A stretch of 27,330 nt of DNA from QQUD01 sp039029915. GTDB lineage: Bacteria > Chloroflexota > Anaerolineae > Promineifilales > Promineifilaceae. The notes under the pieces were generated by a model that did not search any database, had not been told where the DNA came from, and saw only the letters and a program-made list of their open reading frames with translations. Made by a program: the position numbers and the translations under genes. Positions 18,801 through 24,070 of the stretch are shown one piece after another (positions within the stretch are counted from its first letter, which is position 1; each line of letters begins with the position of its first letter). The stretch lies in NCBI GenBank assembly GCA_039029915.1, contig JBCCFD010000047.1, positions 1-27,330 of the forward strand. The letters run 5' to 3'.

Positions 18801-19654
18801 TAGTCGAACCTATTCAAAGCCGTCGACCAGACTTTCAACCACATGACTTCCTGCATGAACTTCGTAAAGTGACCGCAGATGCAGGGACTCTCCTGATTTT
18901 TGACGAAGTGATTACTGGCTTCCGTATGGGTCATGGTGGGGCGCAAGCGTTCTACAACATCCAAGCCGACCTCGCCTCATACGGCAAGGTTGTCGGTGGC
19001 GGCATGCCCATCGGCGTCATTGCTGGAAACTCTCCATTTATTGATGGTTTAGACGGCGGCATGTGGCAATTTGGGGACGATTCAGTCCCTGAAGCTGGCG
19101 TGACCTACTTTGCCGGCACATTTGTCCGTCATCCATTGGCAATGGCCGCCGCTCACGCGATGCTAACTTACATGCAAGAGGTTGGTCCTGAGCTGAATGA
19201 ACGGCTCAATGCCCAAACAACCTATCTGGCCAACGAGCTAAACAGCTTCTTCAAATCTGTCGGCGCGCCGATAAAGATTAAACACTTTAGCTCACTGTAC
19301 AAGACATTTTTCACCGAAGAATTGCTTTACCAAGAGATTCTTTTCTACAAGTTACGTACTAAGGGCATCCATATTTATGATGGCTTCCCCTGCTTTGTCA
19401 CGGCCGCTTTTACCGATGAAGATATCGAAACCGTCATCAACGCTTTCAAAGAATCAGTTCGGGAACTGCAAGCGGCAGGCTTTATTCCCGCCAGTGAGCC
19501 AACACCTGCACCAGCTACAAACGGTGCGCAGGAGCCACCCGTCCCCGGTGCCCGCCTCGGACGCACCCCCTCAGGGGAACCAGCCTGGTTTATTCCTGAT
19601 CCAGACCGACCGGGGAAGTATTTACAGCTGGAATTGGGGCAAACGGGAGATTAA
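12839..19654 (+). CDS. Hybrid NRPS-PKS synthetase 1: A-PCP-KS-AT-ACP-aminotransferase
   Basis: The 2271-residue megasynthase starts directly with an adenylation domain (about 1-540; YTSGSTGKPKG, GYGITETT, NGKVDRKAL), so it is a loading module. The PCP has Ser579 (LGGNSL). The ketosynthase (about 640-1065) has an intact triad C811, H947, H987. The acyltransferase (about 1160-1450) has GHSVGEF with Ser1259 and HAFH at 1355-1358, the malonyl-CoA type. No ketoreductase or dehydratase fits between AT and ACP. The ACP has Ser1608 (LGFDSL). Residues about 1755-2220 are a PLP class III aminotransferase of the glutamate-1-semialdehyde aminomutase group (DEVITGFR at 2022, Lys2050). The tail has PAWFIPDPDRPGKYLQ. 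The binding-pocket code read by eye is DFWCIGGVFK, 7 of 10 to the threonine code. Inferred product: a beta,gamma-diamino acyl-ACP. Period-7 repeats occupy about residues 373-411, 1525-1549 and 1713-1743. Confidence 0.93.
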   Translation: MKCIHTLFEEQVALRPQATAVTFGDKSLTYQELNRLANQLAHFLQTKGVQPDQLIATFLDRTDWIMVTILGILKSGSAYVPLDPIYPKDRLGFILDDCQTNFLLTTTDMKELLPNTTAEIIFIDEPWLNEQPTDNPTSDVKPEHLIYAIYTSGSTGKPKGVLVNHENVVWLFDSVVDLYGFNSDDVWTLFHSYGFDFSVWEMWGALLHGGRLVIVPTKISRSPQTFYRLTAKEQVTVLCQTPSAFRQYIGAEEAVGQDPSLNLRYVIMGGESLEMNSLRPWFDRHSDRKPVVINGYGITETTVFTNFRFLNESDLEKYSGSIIGFPMPNWEMYILDENRQPVPQGEVGEIYIGGVGVTRGYLNRPELHAERFIDLRLTIDDLQMMQESNFVTTRDDDAGPNRKSEIVNLKLYKSGDLAKYLPDGDVEYMGRIDHQIQLRGFRVELGEVEAAVGSHPAIREVYVMDRKDRSGETILVAYIIADEDEEITVNELRHFMGPKVPDYMVPTSFIFMDEFPLTVNGKVDRKALPEPGGERPNLAQAYIAPSTPMQAQLREIWAEYLNIHQIGIDDSFFELGGNSLFGMRVATAIEEKFDIDFSPVKLIQYPTLRKLGGFLDTQVTAVSPNPEIIEETAPEPETSQGIAIIGMNGRFPGADSVNELWQNLLDGVDANIHLSEEEQDPNIADDIKKHPNYVPVKGMVNDADKFDARFFGIMPREAELMDPQHRVFLEVAWAALEDAGYAPTQTGGVIGLFAGVAHNTYYKNNVSHHPDREQALGSLQVMLGNDKDFINTRTSYKLNLTGPSLNINTACSTSLIAVIQAFKSLMNKECDMALAGGATINSPLKSGYVAQNGGMLSPDGRCRPFDAKGNGTLFNDGVGVIVLKRVEDALSDGDHIEAVIRGVGINNDGADKVSFTAPSVEGQSKAIEMAIDSANINPETISYIEAHGTATQLGDPSEIEALTMAYRKHTDKKGFVAIGSVKGNVGHLVAASGITGLIKTALALKNKKLPPSLYFETPNPNIDFDNSPFFVNSALRHWGQDSNTPRRAGVSSFGVGGTNAHIILEEAPQPQITGSESREWQLLPLSAKSEESLDTATERLVNFFKTTGDSLADAAFTLQNGRTAFPHRRFVITKDNGDASNRLAELKPPFSATRQVKLENPDVIFMFPGQGAQYINMGAELYESEPLVREIIDACADILKPMLARDIRELIFTNADDAQAQGDLKNTLYTQPALFVIEYAIAKLWQSWGIEPNGLIGHSVGEFVAGTLAGVFSLKAGLKLIATRAKMMEALPTGSMLSVREDASTLEARLPEGLALAASNAPGASVVSGPDALISQFAEQLTNEGIASRELQTSHAFHSAMVDPIVKPFEAVVSQLNLSAPQLPIISTVTGTWMKDSEAIDPAYWANQLRAPVRFADAVATAWERSERVLLEVGPRNSLTTLARRQMTVRQMQTAVPSLEPVDTMPEMASMLKALGRLWLAGVVVDWSLLTANESRVRISLPTYAFARTKYWVEPKKVHKDQLSVNSDASTTVNKSSNYPITNYQLPTNGSHTPEPQPQTTLGESPMSTDDRQARLMPMLYDIFEEVSGIDVTEAESDTTFMELGFDSLFLTQIALALKNKFKVEVTLRQMLESVATFPTLAEYLDAELPADAFPAPDQAAPVAQPAANLQIGQTLPAMNNAPVSSDVANLIQQQLNLMQQQLAILKGGAVASQQLTVNNQQSTAGGQQNPVPGPQSPIHNPEAPAPSQKPKKMQPFGAIARINTKKSSDLTEAQQEYLKNFMAEYIEMTKGSKKFTQDNRQYHADPRAVTGFKPATKEIIYPIVVKKSDGTRFYDVDDNEYIDVLNGFGSNFLGYNNPIINEAAKKQIDLGMEIGPQQILTGEVAKMVSDFTSMERVGFCNTGSEAVLGCMRLARTHTGRKTIAIFAGSYHGIFDEVLVRGTKTLRTIAAAPGIMPENVQNIMVLDYGTDEALEIIKERADELAAVLVEPIQSRRPDFQPHDFLHELRKVTADAGTLLIFDEVITGFRMGHGGAQAFYNIQADLASYGKVVGGGMPIGVIAGNSPFIDGLDGGMWQFGDDSVPEAGVTYFAGTFVRHPLAMAAAHAMLTYMQEVGPELNERLNAQTTYLANELNSFFKSVGAPIKIKHFSSLYKTFFTEELLYQEILFYKLRTKGIHIYDGFPCFVTAAFTDEDIETVINAFKESVRELQAAGFIPASEPTPAPATNGAQEPPVPGARLGRTPSGEPAWFIPDPDRPGKYLQLELGQTGD
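13956..14070. repeat. Inverted period-7 repeat array inside the synthetase 1 A domain
   Basis: The left arm (about 13956-13987) is built of units like GATTGAC and GATTTAC. The right arm (about 14039-14070) has the complementary units, such as GTAAATC and GTCAATC. The block is in frame, lies between ERFID and YKSGDL, and adds roughly 30 residues compared with the same loop of synthetase 3. Confidence 0.7.
17411..17487. repeat. Period-7 repeat in the AT-ACP linker of synthetase 1
   Basis: Units such as GTCAATA, GTCAACA, TTACCAA and TTACCAG recur with a 7-bp step. The segment is translated as an Asn/Thr/Gln/Tyr-rich linker between the post-AT motif LPTYAFARTKYWVEP and the ACP. Confidence 0.65.
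17976..18068. repeat. Two period-7 repeat tracts in the ACP-aminotransferase linker of synthetase 1
   Basis: GTCAACA, GTTAACA, GTTAACA, ATCAACA and GTCAACG run consecutively from 17976 to 18010. CCCCAAT, CCCCAAT, CCACAAT and CCCGAGG run from 18041 to 18068. Both are translated in frame as Gln/Asn/Pro-rich linker. They resemble the short tandemly repeated repetitive heptamers known from cyanobacteria. Confidence 0.75.
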
Positions 19655-19740
19655 GGGATTGGTGAATTAGTTTATTGGTGTGTTAGGAGATTAAAAGGGT
19701 TAAAAATCTCCCAATCTCCAATCTCTAATCAACCAATCTC
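19646..19740. repeat. Inverted period-7 repeat at the synthetase 1-2 junction
   Basis: Heptamers CCAATCT, CCAATCT, CTAATCA (19711-19731) are matched on the other strand by GGGAGATTA and GGGATTGG units from 19646 on. An inner hairpin is GGAGATT (19686-19692) with AATCTCC (19705-19711). The left arm reaches into the last codons and stop of synthetase 1. No T-run typical of an intrinsic terminator follows. Confidence 0.6.
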
Positions 19741-19772
19741 AAAGAAAACCTAACCTTTAGGAATTATAATTA

Positions 19773-22700
19773 ATGAGTACCACACACGTATCCAAACAAG
19801 TAGACTTCGACCCATTTGCGCAGGGCGATGTTGTTGAGCATGTGCCAACGACTGAAGCGCAGAAAGAGATTTGGCTGTCAGCGCAATTGAGTGATGGGGC
19901 GAACTGTGCTTTTAATGAGTCGTTGAGCCTTCACTTTGAAGGTCATTTAAATGTAGCAGCGCTGCAAACGGCCGTTAATCAACTGACCGACCGCCACAGC
20001 GCGCTCCGCGCTACCATCTCCCAAAACGGAGAGCACCTCGTCATCGCCCAATCGGTCACCATTCCGGTTGAAATGATCGATTTATCTAGCCAAGACAAAT
20101 CGGCAATCAAAGAAGCGGTTGAGGCGGAAACGATCAAAAGCGTTACAACACCCTTTGATCTATTGAACGGCCCCCTGCTTCGAGTTTCGGTTTTAAAAAC
20201 GGCCGTTTCTTCCTTCACCGTCCTCTTCACCGTCCATCACATCGTGGGAGACGGCTGGTCGATCGCTGTTATGCTCGACGACATGAGCAAGTTTTATACC
20301 GGTGCGATATATGGCGTGCCGCCCCAGATGCCCCCAGCGGGTCAATTTGGCGAATATGCGAAAAACGAGCCAAATAGCTCGCAAGCAGAGGCATTTTGGC
20401 ACGATCGCTTTGATCCACTGCCACCCACAATGGACTTACCCATTGATTTTCCACGACCCGCAGTGCGCACCTTTAACGCCCGTCGTATCGACTGGACCTT
20501 TGACGAAGAACTTGTCAAATCGCTCAAGCGCATTGGCGGACGGCACGGCTGCACTTTTTTCACGACCATGCTAGCGATATTTGACCTTTTTATGGCCCGT
20601 CTCTCTGGTGAAACGGACATTGTGGTCGGTACACCTGCCGCTGGGCAATCCATCGTTGGTGAGGATTTCTTGGTGGGACACTGCGTCAACATGCTCCCCA
20701 TTCGCGCCGAAGTACCCATGCACATCAACTTTAGCGAATATCTCAAACAGATCCGCACCACCGTGCTGGATGCCTACGAGCATCAAGCGTACACTTTTGG
20801 GAGCTTGCTCAAGCAGCTCCCCATTCAGCGTGACAAAAGCCGCATCCCGCTCGTGCCGGTCATCTTCAACATCGACCAAGAGTCTCATGGTTTGAAATTT
20901 GGCTCGATGGATGGAAACTACTTCTCAAACCATCGTCGCTTTGAAAATTTCGAGCTGTTTGTCAACGCTGTTGACGCCCGCAGCAAGTTCATTTTGGAAT
21001 GTACCTACAACAGCGATCTCTTCTCTAAAGAAACGATGACCGCTTGGATGGCCTCTTTTGAGCAGCTATGTCGCTCGATTGTGGCCGACCCAACCGTTCG
21101 AAATGACAAGCTGCCCTTGTTAAACAACGATGCGGAACGCCAACTGATCGAAGCGTACAACGACACGGCCGTATCCTATGACAAAACAGCCACGATTCCC
21201 GACTTATTTGAAGCAGTTGTGACCCAGTTTGGTGAGAAAACGGCCGTTTTCAACAGCGACAGCCAGCTCACCTTCAACGAACTCAACCAGCAAGCCAATC
21301 AGCTGGCGCACCTGTTGCAAACCCACGGCGTCAAGCCAGACCAATTTGTGGGAATTGCGCTCGAACGCACCCCCCAACTGATGGTCGGCTTACTGGGTAT
21401 TCACAAAGCGGGCGGCGCTTATTTGCCACTCGACCCCGCCTACCCCAACGATCGCTTAGCGTACATGCTCGAAGATACTCAAGCTGAGATTTTGATTACC
21501 CACTCCGAGTTAATTGAAGAGCTACCAGCGTTTAACGGAACCGTTATCCTTATCGATAAACAGTGGGCTGAAATTAAGGCGCAATCAATCGAGACACCAG
21601 AACGCACCTCAACAAGCCAAAGCTTAGCTTACGTCATCCACACTTCAGGCTCCACGGGCAAGCCCAAGGGCGTGTTGATTCCCCAGCAAAACGTCGTCAA
21701 CTTCTTGCTGACAATGGCAAATCAGCCCGGCATGACGGCAGAAGATAGCTTACTGGCAGTCACAACCCTTTCGTTTGACATCGCCGTTTTAGAGCTGTTT
21801 CTGCCAATGATTACGGGTGCTACCCTCTACATCGCTCCGCAGGAAGATACCGTCAACGGTGAAAAACTCGCACAGATTATTGATGAGCACGGCATCACCA
21901 TCATGCAAGCCACTCCCGTCACCTGGCAATTGTTGCTTGCCTCGGGCTGGCGTCCAATTCCTTCGCTCAAGATTTTATCGGGGGGTGAAGCGCTATCTCG
22001 CCATTTAGCAGATCAGCTTTTGGCTGGCGGCGGTGAGGTTTGGAATATGTATGGCCCAACTGAAACGACAATTTGGTCGTCGGTAGCCAAGGTCAATCCA
22101 ACTGGCTCAATTACGATTGGTGACCCAATTGCTAACACTCAATTTTTGGTGCTCGATGAACATCAACAGGTGACACCAATCGGTATTCCAGGGGAGCTGT
22201 ACATCGGTGGTGACGGCGTGGCGCAAGGCTACCTGAACCGACCTGAATTGACCGCAGAGCGCTTTGTTGATTTACGACTTGGCGTTGATTTCAACTGTCA
22301 ATCGTTAATGGACAGTTGTCAATTTTACCGCACTGGCGATTTAGTGCGCCGCCGCCCCGACGGTCAAATTGAATGGATGAGCCGCATGGATTTCCAAGTG
22401 AAGGTTCGGGGCTTCCGTATTGAGCTAGGCGAAATTGAGTACGCTATTTTGCAAGAAACGGCCGTTCAAGAAGCCGTCGCTATTGTACGTCAAGATGTAC
22501 CCAACCAACCGGAAATCGCAGCCTACATCGTTACCTCGTCTGCGGTTACCTCAACGGAAACTGAACTGGTTCTAGAAATCCGCACCGCGCTCAAGCAACG
22601 GTTGCCTGACTACATGGTGCCAAGCACTGTCACTATCATGGACAAGTTTCCCCAGACAAACAATGGCAAGATTGATCGCAAAGCTTTACCGGCCCCAACG

Positions 22701-23027
22701 CGTACGCAGCCTGCCCAACTGGCCAGCTTTGTCCCCCCTGAAACGGAAACAGAGCAAAAGATTGCCGCCATCTGGGCAAAAGTACTCCAGTTTGACAAGG
22801 TCGGGCGCCATGATAACTTCTTTGAAATCGGTGGCCATTCTCTTCTGGCTGTACAAATTATGATCCAAATTCGGGAGGCATTCAGCATTGAGCTTCCGCT
22901 TGGGGCGATGTTTGAACATCCAACGGTTGGCGAATTGGCGCAGCGGGTGGAAACGGCCGTTTGGTCAGCTATCGACAAGAATACCCAGCCAACAGATGAA
23001 GAAGAAGTTGAGGAATTTGAATTTTAA
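19773..23027 (+). CDS. NRPS synthetase 2: C-A-PCP, glycine-like specificity
   Basis: This is a single 1084-residue elongation module. The condensation domain (about 25-460) starts with TTEAQKEIWLSAQL and has the catalytic motif HHIVGDG (H155-G161). The adenylation domain (about 475-960) has HTSGSTGKPKG, NMYGPTETT and NGKIDRKAL. The specificity code read by alignment to GrsA-A is DILQLGMIWK, 9 of 10 to the established glycine code. The PCP has Ser1023 (IGGHSL). The protein ends in an acidic tail, DEEEVEEFEF. No epimerase or thioesterase is present. It should accept the beta-amino acyl chain from synthetase 1 and add glycine. AGGA lies 10 nt before the ATG. A 118-bp spacer made largely of period-7 repeats separates it from synthetase 1. 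A short repeat occupies residues about 832-852 of the A domain. Confidence 0.94.
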   Translation: MSTTHVSKQVDFDPFAQGDVVEHVPTTEAQKEIWLSAQLSDGANCAFNESLSLHFEGHLNVAALQTAVNQLTDRHSALRATISQNGEHLVIAQSVTIPVEMIDLSSQDKSAIKEAVEAETIKSVTTPFDLLNGPLLRVSVLKTAVSSFTVLFTVHHIVGDGWSIAVMLDDMSKFYTGAIYGVPPQMPPAGQFGEYAKNEPNSSQAEAFWHDRFDPLPPTMDLPIDFPRPAVRTFNARRIDWTFDEELVKSLKRIGGRHGCTFFTTMLAIFDLFMARLSGETDIVVGTPAAGQSIVGEDFLVGHCVNMLPIRAEVPMHINFSEYLKQIRTTVLDAYEHQAYTFGSLLKQLPIQRDKSRIPLVPVIFNIDQESHGLKFGSMDGNYFSNHRRFENFELFVNAVDARSKFILECTYNSDLFSKETMTAWMASFEQLCRSIVADPTVRNDKLPLLNNDAERQLIEAYNDTAVSYDKTATIPDLFEAVVTQFGEKTAVFNSDSQLTFNELNQQANQLAHLLQTHGVKPDQFVGIALERTPQLMVGLLGIHKAGGAYLPLDPAYPNDRLAYMLEDTQAEILITHSELIEELPAFNGTVILIDKQWAEIKAQSIETPERTSTSQSLAYVIHTSGSTGKPKGVLIPQQNVVNFLLTMANQPGMTAEDSLLAVTTLSFDIAVLELFLPMITGATLYIAPQEDTVNGEKLAQIIDEHGITIMQATPVTWQLLLASGWRPIPSLKILSGGEALSRHLADQLLAGGGEVWNMYGPTETTIWSSVAKVNPTGSITIGDPIANTQFLVLDEHQQVTPIGIPGELYIGGDGVAQGYLNRPELTAERFVDLRLGVDFNCQSLMDSCQFYRTGDLVRRRPDGQIEWMSRMDFQVKVRGFRIELGEIEYAILQETAVQEAVAIVRQDVPNQPEIAAYIVTSSAVTSTETELVLEIRTALKQRLPDYMVPSTVTIMDKFPQTNNGKIDRKALPAPTRTQPAQLASFVPPETETEQKIAAIWAKVLQFDKVGRHDNFFEIGGHSLLAVQIMIQIREAFSIELPLGAMFEHPTVGELAQRVETAVWSAIDKNTQPTDEEEVEEFEF
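22267..22326. repeat. Period-7 repeat with inverted arms inside the synthetase 2 A domain
   Basis: CAACTGTC (22292-22299) and GACAGTTG (22311-22318) form a perfect inverted repeat within a run of 7-bp units. The block begins with TTGATTTACGA, identical to the first 11 bases of the synthetase 1 insertion, and sits in the same protein loop, between ERFVD and YRTGDL. Confidence 0.6.
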
Positions 23028-23062
23028 GGCTTTGGGAACAAGGCATTTAATCTGTGTAATGA

Positions 23063-23116
23063 AGTCATTGAGTAATTTATTCATATCAAACCAAATCAAT
23101 CAATTACCTAATGACT
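23063..23116. repeat. Imperfect inverted repeat after synthetase 2
   Basis: GTCATT and GTAATT (23064-23077) pair with AATTAC and AATGAC (23102-23115), extending to about 17 bp with mismatches. It lies in the 113-bp gap before the membrane protein gene. The stem could act as a processing or terminator element, although no T-run follows. It shares the A/T-rich unit style of the other repeats here. Confidence 0.55.
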
Positions 23117-23140
23117 CATAACACGCTCTAAGCAGTAATT

Positions 23141-23890
23141 ATGAACCTATCCGTAAAACCCAAAACAGTTGTCAAAACCATTGCAGTCATCACCCTCCTT
23201 GTGTATCTCATGCCCCTCGTTTCTGAGGCGTTGCTGCGAACAGTTGGACGTACGTATGGGCTTGTCCTTTTTGATGTGGACTATCCTAGAAATATCCCGG
23301 CTATTTACAATGTATTTTTAACCTTGTCAGCCGCTTTGCTGGCGTTACTCATTGCTTTCTTTACAAGAGACAATTGGAAGTTACGCTTTGGCTGGTTTGC
23401 TGTGGCGGGGATCGCAGGGTTTTTAGCAATTGATAAAGGGACAGGTCTAAGCACCTATCTATCTCGCGAAACCATCAACCAGATATTTCATTTGAACGAG
23501 TATCCGTTTTTAGCCACTTATGCCGTTATCGGTTTGATTGGGGCCGCTATTGCTTGGCAAATAGGCAAGGCGTTTCCTTTTCGGACCCGGCGGTTTTTAC
23601 TCGTTTGGTTGGCCGTAAAAGCATTTGGGCTGGTGGGGCTCTGGTTGGTTAGTGGCTACTATGCACATTGGGTAACCACGGAAAATTTTGTGTACGCTTT
23701 TTTAAGCACGCTAGAAGAAGCAACAGAAACATTTTCAACCGTGATTTTACTCTTTGGCTTATTAGATTATTTATCTCTTTATCTGCCAACTTTTAATTTG
23801 TCCATTGAGAATGAAGAGCAAATCATCAACCCAACCAGCAATTACTCGCCTGTAATCACTCAACAAGAAAATCTAAGTAGCCGCCCGTGA
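23141..23890 (+). CDS. Six-helix integral membrane protein of unknown function within the synthetase cluster
   Basis: I do not recognise this 249-residue family. Hydrophobic segments suggest six membrane helices, at about 12-34, 52-73, 80-97, 120-141, 148-170 and 190-213. The short cytoplasmic-type loops are Arg/Lys-rich (TRDNWKLR, FRTRRF). The acidic segment LEEATETFSTVILLFGLLDYL near the end is the most distinctive motif. The last 35 residues are polar. There are no ABC, MFS or MATE signatures and no obvious enzyme motif. The gene lies between two synthetase genes on the same strand, 113 bp after one and 180 bp before the next, so co-expression is likely. A role in export, self-protection or product tailoring is possible but unproven. 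The ribosome binding site is weak. Confidence 0.8.
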   Translation: MNLSVKPKTVVKTIAVITLLVYLMPLVSEALLRTVGRTYGLVLFDVDYPRNIPAIYNVFLTLSAALLALLIAFFTRDNWKLRFGWFAVAGIAGFLAIDKGTGLSTYLSRETINQIFHLNEYPFLATYAVIGLIGAAIAWQIGKAFPFRTRRFLLVWLAVKAFGLVGLWLVSGYYAHWVTTENFVYAFLSTLEEATETFSTVILLFGLLDYLSLYLPTFNLSIENEEQIINPTSNYSPVITQQENLSSRP

Positions 23891-24070
23891 TTAAGTTAAG
23901 TGTTCCGAAGTTTCGAAATTGAAAATCTCATAAATGATATCAATCGTAATCTGGATTGTAGGCAACAAAATCGACAATTGGAGTCTGCAAGTCCAGTGAG
24001 TAATTTACAAAGATTGCAAGTGCCGTATTCGAATGACCTTTTTGTAAGTTGCAAGTATTGGTAATAACGC
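23891..24070. repeat. Spacer with repeated TTGCAAGT units before synthetase 3
   Basis: TTGCAAGT occurs at 24014-24021 and 24049-24056, exactly 35 bp (five 7-bp steps) apart. TTTACAAAG and TTTTTGTAAG form inverted arms around the interval. No gene is seen. The spacer resembles the other heptamer-based repeats more than a promoter region, and no sigma70 site was assigned. Confidence 0.45.
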
